Assembly (NCBI GenBank): GCA_001931905.2
Contig: MSJI02000778.1
Coordinates: 55,610 to 119,609, forward strand
DNA from: Cladosporium sp. IMV 00045
Lineage: Eukaryota > Ascomycota > Dothideomycetes > Cladosporiales > Cladosporiaceae
Length of the DNA stretch: 64,000 nucleotides
Direction of reading: 5' to 3'
Shown: one piece after another, positions 10,339 to 22,720 of the stretch
How positions within the stretch are numbered: the first letter of the stretch is position 1
Layout of the letters: the number at the start of each line of letters is the position of its first letter
The notes under the pieces: generated by a model
What the model was told of the DNA's origin: nothing
Seen by the model: only the letters and a program-made list of their open reading frames with translations
Database searches by the model: none
Made by a program: the position numbers and the translations under genes

Positions 10339-12220
10339 ATGTTGAGCAGAACCAGAATGGCCGGCGCCATGCGCCCCTCGTGGTGCGGCAGGACTCAGTG
10401 GAACTCCATGTACGTGGAACAAGCATCGAGGCGAGGCGTCTCCAGAATACACAACTAACACCCACCGCAGGAGAGCTCTCTCTACCACCTCCCGCCTGCA
10501 AACCCCTGGTCCCATCCCCGAAGATGCCCGCGATCTCAACACAGTCTCCCGCAATGTCACCAAGCCCAAGGCCCAGGGCGCGTCCCAGGCCATGCTCTAC
10601 GCGACCGGTATGGAACACGGCGACCTGGACAAGGCCCAGGTTGGCATTAGCAGTGTGTGGTACTCTGGAAACCCCTGTAACATGCACTTGATGCAGTTGA
10701 ACAACAAGGTCAAGGAGGGTGTCGAGCGCGCCGGTCTTCACGGCATGCAGTTCAACACCATTGGTGTGAGCGACGGTATCAGCATGGGTACCAAGGGCAT
10801 GCGCTACTCGCTGCAGAGCCGTGATCTCATTGCCGACTCTATTGAGACTGTTATGGGTGGGCAGTGGTATGATGCGAACATCAGCATTCCCGGCTGCGAC
10901 AAGAACATGCCTGGTGTCATTATGGCGATGGGTCGTGTCAACAGGCCCAGTCTGATGGTCTACGGTGGCACAATCGCCGCGGGTTGCGGAAAGCAGCCTC
11001 GCAACGCTAAGCTGGATATCGTCTCTGCCTTCCAGTCTTATGGACAGTTCATCTCTGGCGAGATCTCGGAGGACGAGCGTTTCGACATCATTAGACACGC
11101 ATGCCCTGGTAGCGGTGCCTGCGGTGGCATGTACACCGCCAACACGCTCGCTAGTGTCATCGAGGTCATGGGTATGTCCCTGCCCGGCTCCTCGTCCAAC
11201 CCTGCTGAGAGCAAGGCGAAGATGATGGAGTGCTTGGCTGCTGGTGGCGCCATCAAGCACCTGCTCAAGGAGGACATCAGGCCTTCCGACATTATCACCC
11301 GTAAGGCGCTTGAGAACGCCATGATTCTCGTCAACATCACTGGTGGTAGCACGAACGCTGTCCTCCACTTGATCGCCATTGCCCACTCCGTTGGCATCGA
11401 CCTCACCATTGACGACTTCCAGCGTGTCTCTGACCGCACTCCCTTCCTCGCTGACCTCAAGCCTTCTGGCAAGTACGTCTTCGAGGACTTGTACAACATT
11501 GGTGGCACTCCCAGTCTGATCAAGTACCTCCTCAAGGAGGGCGTTCTTGACGGCTCTGGTATGACCGTCACCGGTAAGACTCTGAAGCAAAACGCCGACC
11601 TTGTCCCCGACTTCCCCGCCGACCAGGACATTATCCGCCCGCTCTCCAACCCCATCAAGCCGACCGGTCACATCCAGATCCTCCGCGGCTCCCTCGCCCC
11701 CGAAGGTTCCGTCGGCAAGATCACTGGTAAGGAGGGCACCGTCTTCACCGGCAAGGCCCGCTGCTTCGACGCCGAGGACCTCTTTATCGAGGCTCTCGAG
11801 GCCGGCACTTTCAAGAAGGGCGAGAAGACCGTCGTCGTCATCCGCTACGAGGGCCCCAAGGGTGGCCCCGGTATGCCCGAGATGCTGAAGCCCAGCTCCG
11901 CCATCATGGGCTACGGTCTCGGCAACGACATCGCTCTCATCACCGACGGCCGCTTCTCCGGCGGCAGCCACGGTTTCCTCATCGGCCACGTCACCCCCGA
12001 GGCCCAGGAGGGCGGCCCCATCGGTCTCGTCCGCGACGGCGACACCATCACCATCGACGCCGACAACAACGTCATCGACATCATCGACCAGACCCCTGAG
12101 GAGCTGCAGCGCAGGAAGCTCGAGTTCCAGGCCCCGCCGCTCAAGTACCAGAAGGGCACTCTCTTCAAGTACGCCAAGCAGGTCAAGGATGCCAGCCACG
12201 GCTGTATCACTGACGCTTAA
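10339..12220 (+). CDS. ILV3: Dihydroxy-acid dehydratase, mitochondrial
   Basis: Exons 10339-10409 and 10471-12220 encode 606 residues. It catalyses the third common step of valine and isoleucine synthesis (and feeds leucine). Exon 1 plus the start of exon 2 gives a basic, Ser/Thr-rich mitochondrial presequence ([15 protein letters not shown]... MRALSTTSR). Iron-sulfur ligands are visible in [10 protein letters not shown] and [15 protein letters not shown]. The C-terminal marks [12 protein letters not shown] and [16 protein letters not shown] are those of the IlvD/Edd family. The 61-nt intron (GTACGT ... CCGCAG) joins AT to G to make an ATG codon inside the presequence. Codon use is strongly C-ending at the third position, as in highly expressed fungal genes. 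Confidence 0.96.
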
Positions 12221-13125
12221 GTGATCGCGGGCGAGTTCTTCTGGGCGGTCGTTCTTCCATACGCGAGGTGTCTGGCGTTTTGCTAAACTTCGATTTATTT
12301 TCCGTGTTATCTATGTGTATTTTGCGAGCTGGAGAAGCTCGCTGGCCTGGAGAAAAAAGCTACATTCTGTTGTGTAAGACTCAGTTGCGCGAGTATGCGC
12401 ATGTAAGTAAGATAGCGAAGCGAATTGTATATCAAAAGAGATTTTGTTGAATTACATGGTATGTCCAGGCTCCCCAGTCGCCTCGCTCGCTGACAGCACG
12501 AATTCTCATCGCTCACCTTACAATATCACTGAAGAATCATTTTCATGAGTACAGTCGACCTTTAGCATCAAAAGCAACTGTCGTCTAGTCACGGTGAATC
12601 GACTTGCCACGATAGGTGTCCTCATAATGATGGCTTCACACGAAGGTCGAGGCAGGATCGCGCCAGATCTAGGATTTGCCAAGACAAGTCCATCAACTTT
12701 GATGAGGCGATTCGATCTTCGACCAACTCTCATCTCAGCACGGTACAATCGGGAACAACACACTTCACCTCTACCAAACCATCTCACATCGTCAGTTTGG
12801 GTGTCTGGATATCGTAGGCGCTGCTTTCGGGTGGCGAAGCGCACGATATCGTCATGGTCTCACGCCACCAGACGTTGCAGTATTATGCCACCTTAGGCCC
12901 TTTCGTCCCGTGGCACCAATCAATTTGTTGTACTCGCACAGCCTGTGCTACCTCACGATGCTCGCCAGATCAAAATGTACCTATGGGTAAGCTGCTTCGC
13001 CTCAGCCTTGCCTGAGGTGAGGCTCGGAGCGTGTACAAAAACGCGGGCTTCGTTCTTCGCTCTTAGCCTTGCCGCCCATCCTCTTCTCAACTATATCGTC
13101 TTTCCGATACACAAAGTTCTGTATA
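12221..13125. other. Intergenic region at the left edge of the accessory block
   Basis: Nothing recognisable on either strand. It separates the amino-acid synthesis gene from the ankyrin gene. Confidence 0.45.
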
Positions 13126-16100
13126 ATGGTCGTTGAGTCTTCAGCCGAGGCGATCGCTACGAGTATCGTCGGGGCGCTTTCCCTTTTGCAGACTGTGAAG
13201 CGAGAATTCAGAGAAGCACCAGAGTATGTGAAACGGCAGGGCATCACTGCAAAAGCTCAAGTCCTCCCGAATATACTCAAGGATCTGGAGGCCGTACTTG
13301 TCATGCATCGAGACTCCGCTTCGATGCTGTGTCAACGACCTGGTCAGGGCGATGGCCTGGAGGGTTCGCTCGAACTTCAGAAATTGGAAGCTCTTGTTCC
13401 CCTACTCATGCATACTTTGGCGAATGTTCGAACGGTTTTGGGCGTTGCAGTCGACTCTTGGTCTTCTTCAAGCATGGTACCCACCCAATGTTGGACCGAT
13501 CTGGAACAACAAACTTTGATTCTAAAGCAGCTGCAAGCCAAATTGACGACAATAGTCATTTCATCTTCTGACACTGGAGAGACCCGCTGGCCCACTACTT
13601 CCACTGGGCTCAGTCTATCGGATAGCTTCGTCGAAATCTGCCGTAAATCGCTCCTTGCTCCGCGAGCACTTGCTCGTGAAATATTTTGTTCATGTGGATG
13701 TCACGCCACGCCCTATCAAAGCTCTCCAAAACTGACCCGTGCAGTCGGTTTCTTTCGAGCGAGGTTCTTTCGATGTGAAACTGGAAGCTGCTGTGCATAC
13801 CCGGCGGAGCCAGAGATTTACCACCAGTCTCGTTGGCTGCAAAACATGGCCATTCAACTCCGATTTCCAAAGGCAGCATGGTCTATTCAGATCAGGTCTC
13901 CCCGTGTAGTCCCCAGCGACTCACTGGTCATTGTTTACAGCAAAACTGGGGATCTACCGGGGCTACAGTCTTTACTCACGTCCGGAATAGCAAGTATGTC
14001 TGATATGGACCCTTTTGGCAACAATCTCCTGCATGTGAGTCTTTACCCCAATAGTATCCAAGGATGAGAGTTCGACACACACATATGTAGATGTTCCAGC
14101 GTGTCTAATATGCTCGTAGATCGCGATTCAAGCCGGACAATTGGAAGTCGTCGACTTCCTGCTCAAGAATGATTCATCCAACAATATTAATCAACCCAAT
14201 TGGAAAGGAGTGTCAGTTCAACGGTTGCAACATAACCTTAGCGATTAAGTTACTGATACGCACTGTAGAACACCTGCTGACATAGCTTGGGACATGGCTA
14301 TCTGGTCCGGCAGACCGTTGGATCTGGCTCTTGCAGATTTCATTGATCCTCTGCAGGTGGTCAACGAGCGACGCTTCACTGATCTTCACCGAGCCGCCCT
14401 CAACATGTCAAAGACGTCACTCGAAACGTTGCTTGAAGAAAGCACAGAAGGAATTGACAGCAAAGATCGCGATGGGCATACGCCATTGTTTTGGGTTGTC
14501 TACCGTGGCGATACATCGGGAGTCAAAACGCTACTTTCATACGGAGCCAATCCGGACTCCGATGGAAGCGCGCTGGTATGGAGCTGCAATACAAAGTGCG
14601 AAGATCCATCCTGTCTCAGGATGTTACTGGATGCCGGCGCTGATAAGGACGTCTTCGATGCGGACGGCTTTACTGCTCTCCACGCCACTACTATCAACCA
14701 TCGCAGTCAAGACTTTATCAGATTGCTCCTCGAGTCCGGAGCTGATCTGGAGAAAGCATATTCTGGGGAGGATGCTGACCTGATTGGACTGACGGCCCTG
14801 GATTTCACGTGCTTCTATGGTCCGACCGACGATTTGTTACGAGTACTTCTCTCATTTGGCGCGGACTTTCAACATGTCGATCGGAAGGGCAGAAGTCCTC
14901 TTCATTTCGCCCTAGCAAAGTCTCCATGGGGCACTGTCAAAGACCGTCCAAGGCTAGTCAAGATGCTTTTGGATTATGGCATCGAGGTGAATTTGGTCGA
15001 CCGATTGGGTCAGACCCCAGCTCATGATGCGATGGTAAACCAGGATCTTGACAGCTTGAAAATTTTGTCAGCACACGGCGCCACGCTCGTATGGCCTCTG
15101 TCCAGAGGCCCTGCCAAGAATGGCTACTACCAGCTTGCTTGGATCATAGAGACCAACAACCACATCGTACTGGAGTATCTACTCAACGAAACTTCAATCA
15201 ATATCTGCGACGTTTGCACTGTGAGCAACCAGACAGTGCTCCATTTATTAGCCAAGTACGCAGATCGCCACTCAATTGTGTTGTTCGAACAGAACCTGAC
15301 AGATGTGTGGTTGGATACCAGACAGGTAGACACCTTTGGCAAAACGGCAAAAGATTATCTGCGGGAACGCACAGTAAATGGTGCCAGGGCAATTGCCAGC
15401 TTTTTGCAGCGAATAGAACATCGACATACAGCAAGAGGTATTGCCCGAATTTTTGAACACTCGGGCGATCTCAGGATCACGCCCCTGCCAGCACGACCCG
15501 GCTATGTGAGATCGGAGGCTACATCAGACACAGCCGTCGGCAAAGAGATTGAGTGGATTGATTCGACATACGGAACCGACGAATATCGGGAGACGTCAGA
15601 CGAAGAACACGAAGCAGCGGAAGCTTTTCGACCGACCATCGCGCGTCCTATCAGAAGAAGCAAGACATCGCGGGCAACGAACGTCATTCAGATTGAAACC
15701 CCAGTTTCGAACCGAAGGTCTGACACGAACCGTCAAAAGTCTGAAGAAGAGTTGATCGCAGGGGCTCTGCATTCCTCCGGCAGAGGTTCAGAGGGACGGC
15801 CCAAAGAGAACGTGGAACCCGGTTTCTGGCGACTGGTGGTGTTCTCAATAATGGTTGCTATGCTTGTACTTTCATTGGTCGCTATAACGCTGATCTTAGT
15901 ATTGCCGACTTTCGTTCGAAAACGACGGTCGCCCTTCGAGCGATTGTTTGCACTCTTGCTTCGCCCGCGAGTTGCAAAAAACTGTATCAGGATCACATGG
16001 AACTGCGTAAGTAGATCCCACGCCCGGCTAACCTCGGAAGTGGGCTTATAGGCTGTATGCTGATGGAAGTATAGCATTGTGGAACCGAGTTGTACGCTGA

Positions 16101-17043
16101 TTACCCAAATACCAATCCTGAGATGGTTGCGAGACTGTCCGAAGAGCTGAACAGACCGACGGCCGCGTCTTTGGCTTCGATGTTAACTTCAAGTCAGCAA
16201 ATCAGCCTAGCACGACTGCCTCCTGCCTATCACCCAAAGATTTCAGGCGGGTCGAATCTTGCCCATCAGTCTGGTCAAACGACAGCCAACGGCATTGCCT
16301 CACCTGGCACAGCTGGCGCAAACGCTTTGACAAGCACCACTTCAGGTCAACTTCTGACCCCTCGATACTTTGAGCTCTGTGTGAATACAGGCAGCTCGTG
16401 TCAAAGTTTGCGTGAGATTGATGTGACGCGCATCCCCAGCGACGTTGAATTTTTCCGCTGGGTACGCAAAAGCTACGAAGACTTGCAAGGATGGAGACGG
16501 CGCAAGCGCTTCTGTCTACGGCCAAAATCGATGCGCTTCGTATACTTCGGACTTGAGCAGAGCAACAAGGTCCACATCTTGAGTAAAGACGAGTCTTATC
16601 CCCCACAGGACGAGATAGCGGCTCACAGATACCACTACACGCCCTGTCCCACGATCCCCTCCGGCTCCCTACCAATGCCCAGCGATGCGTTCATTCACTA
16701 CTTACAGTATTGCAACCTGGACGTTGAGGTACCGCCCACACAGAGAATATGGCTGGATCGACTGCCGAAGAAGCTGAAAGAGCCACTCGTGAAAGCGAGT
16801 AAAACCCCTGATCCAAACAAGTTCGTCGAGGCTTGGGGTGTGCACATCGACGAAGGCCTTGACGCAACAATGGCACTTTGGACGACCATCATTGCCTTAG
16901 CTCTCGGCCTTGGACCACTCCTTGGTATCTACATCCACCAAACAGGTGATGTCCAGAGTGCTACCGGCATTGGCTCGGTGATCCTAGGAATCATGGCGAT
17001 ACTGTGGATGTGCATGCAAGTTGACATCGGACGAAATACATGA
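13126..17043 (+). CDS. Large NLR-like protein: Helo-like N-terminus, ankyrin repeats, membrane C-terminal domain
   Basis: Exons 13126-14034, 14120-14211, 14269-16006 and 16075-17043 encode 1,235 residues. Residues 1-150 are helical and resemble the N-terminal Helo-like domain of fungal STAND proteins (MVVESSAEAIATSIVGALSLLQTV). A Cys-rich CSCGCH motif sits at 188-193. Ankyrin repeats run from about 300 to 690, for example RFTDLHRAAL, DRDGHTPLFWVVYRG and DADGFTALHATT. A hydrophobic segment lies near 855-885. Next come a TWNCHCG motif formed across the last splice junction and a conserved fungal C-terminal module (YFELCVNTG ... WLDRLPKKLKEPL) with two more membrane segments near 1178-1230. The continuity of CHCG across intron 3 is the main argument for one gene rather than two. 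Role in recognition or incompatibility is inferred from domains. Confidence 0.75.
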
Positions 17044-18328
17044 TTGCCGTTGTGTTTGTGAAAAACACTTTCGAACAGTCTATTGCAGAGCACATACGGC
17101 CATAGATCAGTGAAATTCAGGCTGTTCAAAATCAATAGGGATGACGGTACCCAAAGATGTGATGCTTGGGCATAGTAAAGATTCGTCATGTCTGCTTGGG
17201 CGTAAGCACTCGTACAGTAGCAGATGCTCCTGACCTGCCTTGGTACCGCTCATTAACCTCAGACAGATGTGTTTTCCAAATTATCTGTTTCGATGGTCTT
17301 AAGAAGTAGGGGTGAGCCGCTGGCGTGCGTGAAGTCAAGGGCGCCACAAGCAAAAACAATACCAAAGCCCCAGTGGCTTCTCTTCTACGGTGGCTGAGAT
17401 ATACGGTCGACCAATGATGTACACTTTCCCGACCGCCACACCATTTGACTGGAGAGCATGTGCATTACGGAATCCGCACATGTTATGGGACCGTACCTCC
17501 CGCATCCTTCGATGACTCGAATGCCCTGCCAAGTCTCTGAAGGAATCAAATTGGAGGCTGGCGCTCAACGACGCCTTCTGCGGCCATCGAGCCGTGTGTC
17601 CAGCTCAATTCAGATATGCAAATGCATGGTGATCGATGATATGGCCTCCGCCGACTCTACGGACAAGAGACTTTCGCACACACCTGCTCCATCACTCTCA
17701 AGACAAATCATCACATCCAGTCGGCGTCTATCGCACCTGGCAGCGCAGCCTACTGGTCGACCCGAACTTCGCCGAGCCTATTGATGAGTTTGCCGCTTTT
17801 GCTCGCCCAGCATGCCAGGCTATGCGATTCACGTGCGGCTACTCAGCCGCCATGGTCTTTTCTTGCTGCTATATCGTTCGCTGTGATCGCCTCTCGCCGG
17901 GCGCTGGCAACAGTAGTTCTTCCATGATCCTGGACCAGCATATTTTTCATGCTTCAGCATTGTCATTTCCATCAGCTCCCGAGGATTCAGGCACAAGTGA
18001 GTAGTCAAGGTAGTATACTCGCCATAACACGGCCACTGGAGCTTTTCTGCATCTTGCTAAGTGGCACTTGGCGAGATCTACAGTATGCGTCGCAGCCGCA
18101 TGGTGTTTTTTCAGGCAACGATGGTGCCCGGTGAACACTAGCTCGGAATCCTTCACATGCATGGTTGTCTTTCCAGAGCCTTGACACAGCCACATGAAGC
18201 TATGGGAAGCTATATGGAGGATAGGTGCTCCTCTTCCTGGATAGTTTTATTCCCTTTGAGTCCTATGCCCAGCGACTCTGTTTCCTTCCTGAGACTCGTT
18301 TCGGATCACGAACTAGACTCACCACAAC
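17044..18328. other. Intergenic, no intact gene
   Basis: About 1.3 kb with only short, overlapping frames and no recognisable domain. It lies just upstream of a decayed gene, so degraded coding sequence could be present, but I cannot support any assignment. Confidence 0.4.
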
Positions 18329-20558
18329 ATGAGTTCGCACACACAGAGTAGACCGCTATATGAGCTGGTCGGCACCGAACTTCAGGAGTTTGAAACGTCG
18401 AAATTCATCAGCAGGCCCGGAACCCAGGCCAGCAGAGCGTCAAGTCGTCTATCTGGCCTTGATATTACACTCGATGTCTCTGATGAGCGAACAAAATTTC
18501 TTCCACCTCAGATCGTTCCAACAACTCATAGGTTGCTGGACCGAACCCCCGACGCCGGCAAAACCTTTTCGCAGATTTTGCGCAAAAGGCGGTACAGATT
18601 GCAAAGCTGGAAAATCGGTGTCCTGGCTGCTGCGGGTATGACCACGATGATCCTGGTGATCAACAGCGTCCTGACGCTATGGGCGAGCTTGACATTTGGC
18701 CTAGAAGAAGGCGGAATCGGAACGGCATACGACGGAGACTGTGATAAAGTTAGCGCATGGTAATTCTGGCTCCACCTTGTCATCAACGCCCTCAGCTCGG
18801 TCTTGGTGCCTCTAACTACATAATGCAATGTGTTAGTGCGCCGACGCGGCATGAGTCCGATCAAGCACATTCTAAAAGGGACTGGGTGGACATCAGCATT
18901 CCGAGCATCCGAAACATCTTTCGGATTAGCTGGCAAAGGAGGATCTTATGGATTCTTTTAGCCCTGAGCAGCACGCCCATTCATGTCCTCTACAACTTTG
19001 CGGTATTCAGGACTCTAGATAACAATCTTTACAGTCCCGTTCTGTTTGGTCCTTCGTTCTTGGACGGCGAACCTGTTCCAGAAAGGTTTGCTGAAGTCTT
19101 GGCAGTACAAGGAACCTACATGGCGAATACGTCCTCATTTAGGAACTTATCGCCAGAAGCATGCATCGAAACATACTCGATGTACTATCTCTCTGGCCAT
19201 GGAGATGTCATCTTGATTCCTAAAGCACTCGCGAATGGAATCTTCCCAGCCGCGGGACTCCTTTTACCTGAAGACCCGCGTCTCCGCCGCCAGATTGATT
19301 TTCCCTTCGACTGGTGAGTCGGAATGAGTCTCTTTGAAAATTCCATGTATCAGTCTAATCGTTCTCTAGGATGTGTTCAGGTATCGACCTCACCTGCAAC
19401 AGCCCAGCCAAAGTTAGAGAGCTGGGAATGCGAGGGAACTGGACTATCAACGGTATAGACATCGACTATTGCTTATCTGAAGATCAACCCCAGCATTGCA
19501 AATTGCAGTTCTCCTCAGGTTTACTCATTGCAGTAATAATTTGCAACGGCATCAAGTGCTTGACCATGTTTTAAACGATCTAGAGGCAACGCGATACCAC
19601 GTTTATCACGTTCGGAGATGCGCTCGGTAGCTGTTTGGATGAGCCCGACCAAACCACCGCAAATCATTGCTTTAAAGACTTCCGTGGCATTGCGTGCCAA
19701 CCAAAAAGACGGCATCCCCCGCGAGCGCTTGGTCTAGCAGCACGCCGCTGGAAAGGCGGCGCCAGCCGGAGGAGATGGTTTGCTTCCATGGCTTTCGTGG
19801 TACTCACGCTCTTAGCGACCTGGGGTGGTTTTGGAGGAACGATGGTGCAAATGAAACGCGAGACTGGGGAGATGATCACCTCACTTGGATTTGGAGCTGC
19901 GAATTCCAGGATGCTACTCGGTGCTGGATTGCCTACAAGGGGGGTTACTGGATTGACTGCCTCAGTCCTGGTCGCTAACATGCCGCAACTTATTTTGTCA
20001 TTTGTTTATCTATCCTTCAACGGCTTGATTACATGCATGCTTCTGGCGTGAGAGTATAGCGGCTACGAAGCACATCGTAAGCCTCTGCGTGTTACAACAC
20101 CCTGCGGCCAACAGCGCACGACCTACTGGCTTCAAATACCCTACATCTACGGAATCCCGCTCATATTCATGTCCGCGACATTACACTGGCTCGTCTCGCA
20201 GTCGGTTTTCCTCGTGCAGGTGGAGGAGTACTCGAAGGGCATATTGAAAGAAACCAACGTCTTCGCTGTTGGACTGATTCCAGCCCCGATGCTCGTAGTT
20301 GCTGTACTGGACTTATGCACCGTAGCAGTTGTGAGTGCCTTGGGGCGCAGAAAGCTCAAAGGAAAACTCATGCCAGTGGCTGCGAGCTGTTCTCGAGCCT
20401 CAGCTTCAGCGGCACACCATCCTGCAGAAGACGTTGATGCCTCTATGCTACCTGTGAAGTGGGGAGAGGTGAAAGATATGGGTGATTCCGAAGTGGGCCA
20501 CTGCTGCTTTACCAGCCAAGGCGTTTATGATGCCGTACCTGGGAGGAGGTATCGGTGA
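18329..20558 (+). pseudogene. DUF6536-family membrane protein gene, broken by stops and a frameshift
   Basis: The family is recognised from WKIGVLAAAGMTTMILVINSVLTLWAS, then GASNYIMQCVSAPTR, KRDWVDISIPSIRNIF and LLALSSTPIHVLYN, and from the later PYIYGIPLIF and LHWLVSQSVFLV blocks. The order and spacing match an intact family member with a single intron at 19314-19369 (GTGAGT ... CTCTAG). The frame is interrupted by TAA at 18761, a one-base loss near 18793-18806, TAA at 19572, TAG at 19581 and TGA at 20049. Homologous sequence resumes in frame after each stop. All four stops could have arisen by single C-to-T changes from CAA, CAG or CGA, though the ancestral codons are not known. The residual protein family is a fungal multi-pass membrane protein of unknown role. 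Confidence 0.8.
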
Positions 20559-21185
20559 TTCGACAACAACGATTGACCCGGGCGGTATTGTAGCGGTCAA
20601 TAATTGGGAGCACAGCTCTCTGACGACCATTTCAAGCGGCCTGAGGAACTCGAATTGCATGTCCCCCCTACCTCCGGTAGCTCATCTCTCACTCGCCTTT
20701 CCAATCGCGTGTTCACGATTCTGGACTCCTTGCTGGAAATTCCCTACTCTCGACTTATACGGCGAGGTCGGGCGCTGTCCGGACCAATTGAGTCGGGGGT
20801 TTCTTTTTCTAGAAAAGACTAGCTGCCACGGATGAGGACGCCACAGGCAGGGGCACTAATATATCTCAACAGGTTTGCCGTTCCTTCGTTTGTCGCCTAG
20901 ACGCAGCCAATTGTTAGCGCATACTCCAATCTGTTCACTAGTTGAATCTTTTTTTGGTAATAATGCTTTAAACACGTTCCTTCTGATTTGTTGGGGTTGG
21001 CTGCTATTAAAACACCAATACAAACTGCAGCCTAATTTCGACTCACCGGCTCGTTAAGCGAATGGATCTGTGCCTTCGTGATACCATTTATATTGGGATC
21101 GAATATGTAAAGCACCTGCCTTTCATGCAAACATTACACCACGCACCGCTTACCTCTGCTCACCAGTGATCTGTCGTACTTGACA
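20559..21185. other. Intergenic between two decayed genes
   Basis: No gene is recognised. The frames here end quickly and have no family marks. Confidence 0.4.
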
Positions 21186-22495
21186 ATGCCAGAATCGGAC
21201 CGCTGTTGCGCCATTTGTGGCTCATGCATTCGCGAATTCGCAATTGGGTCGAAGAGCTCAAAAGCCAAGCGCGTACGAGGCATCCTTTTGAGGAATGCCC
21301 GCCGCAAGAGAGCAAGAACACAACTAGAAATTCTTGAGCTCCCCAGAGAACGATCGGAATCGCCTTATGAAGAGATCAGTGAAAGCGATGCTGCTTCGGA
21401 TTGCGAAAAAGATGAAGACAACTACAAAATTGAGCACAGTTACGTTCCTGAAGTATTGGAGGGCCACGATACAGCCTGAATTCCCGAGATTCTGTTCATA
21501 GCAAACGACCCGCGCAAAAGGCGTGCGCCCAGGACTTTCATCTGCGGGTCCGCCAACTTCGACGACAACGGATATTGCCAGGGAACTTTCCACCAAGGCG
21601 AGAAGTACGGAGTCATGGATTACGACTGCGAGAGATTGCCCCTCTACGACTACGACGAATTATTCGACGGAGAGAATCACGGCCTCGGGACGTATCCCTG
21701 TCATATACCTTGCTTGAGAATTCTCGCGCGGGCGATCACGGGCACCACCATGGACTTCCTTCAGCTCGATCCCTATGTCCTTCATCGATCCATGCATAGC
21801 CTTGACAAAATCGACTGACACCAGCTTGACAGTTCTGAGTAATCAACCCACTCGAGCCCATCCCCATGAACGACGCCATGATACTCTCTTTCATCCTCAA
21901 CGAGGAACGAAAAAGCGTCGAGCAGTCTCTCGCCGACAATCCTACCCAGGAACATGACCCGTTCCGCAAACTTCCCCCCGAGCTCATCCACCATGTGACA
22001 GATTATTTGGAAGGTCACGAGATAATGTCCCTCTGTGAGTGCTCGCGCTCCGTTCGTCAAGCAACGAGCTCCCAAGGTTTCTGGAAACGACTTCTTCTCT
22101 GCGAGCAGTCCTGGCTTTGGGACACGCCCTTTTCCGTTGACTTCTGGGAAATATCATTGTCAGCTGAATACACCGGATCCCCAGCGCAAGTGCCCATAGA
22201 CTGGGAGAGGCTCTATGTAGTGCTCGAGAAATCTACGGCGAAGTGCTTTGGCATGAAGGGGAGATATGTGGGCCTGGCGAATCGCAGGAGAATCTGGAAG
22301 GTCTGTGAGGAGATGGCCAGCGTTTATTGGGAGAGATTCTGGCCTCAAAAAGATGACATTTGGGAGGCTGAGCGTTTGGCTGGCCCCATACCGCCTCCGG
22401 ACAACAGTACGGCTTGATATTATACGTCGTCAGAGGAGGAAGAGGATGACGAGGACGACGAGGAAGAGGAACAAGAGCAGCCGGAGGAGGATTAG
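21186..22495 (+). pseudogene. F-box protein gene interrupted by in-frame stops (could be two genes)
   Basis: The first part (from ATG 21186) opens with MPESDRCCAICGSCI, a Cys-pair typical of the start of a large fungal F-box family. It is stopped by TGA at 21477, yet the same frame continues with a family-like stretch (FDDNGYCQGTFHQGEKYG ... PCHIPCLRILARAITG) until TGA at 21816. The F-box follows in another frame from ATG 21866 (DPFRKLPPELIHHVTDYLEGHEIMSLCECSRSVR). That frame ends at TGA 22415, and beyond it the frame continues as an acidic tail (SSEEEEDDEDDEEEE) to TAG at 22493. No good splice sites were found to remove the stops. The 183-residue F-box part (21866-22417) could still be expressed as a separate small F-box protein that binds Skp1 in an SCF ligase. 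Confidence 0.55.
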
Positions 22496-22720
22496 CAGCA
22501 ATTGAGAGTGGTGATAGTCGTCGTAATGATCCAAATGAGTTCCATCTTTGATCCGACGGCGGGATCTCAGAAAATATGAGAATTTGCGAGATGGAGTCTT
22601 TGAGATTGTTCAGGCTCAAGCTTGGTGCAGTCTCCACGAGCAGTGAAATGGTGCCATCGTCACATCATACATAGATGCGTTGTGTGGTTTCATTTCTCTG
22701 TTACCACATGCTCAAGTGTC

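Noticed and set aside
10334..12199. A 621-residue open frame antisense to dihydroxy-acid dehydratase
   Set aside because: It mirrors the sense gene, whose strong C-ending codon use removes stops on the other strand. Its protein is an odd Leu/Val/Asp mixture with no domain, and the sense gene is certain.
18757..18810. An intron that would remove the TAA at 18761 in the DUF6536 gene
   Set aside because: A GTAATT donor is available, but removing this stretch would delete a conserved membrane segment (WLHLVINALSS) that is still readable.
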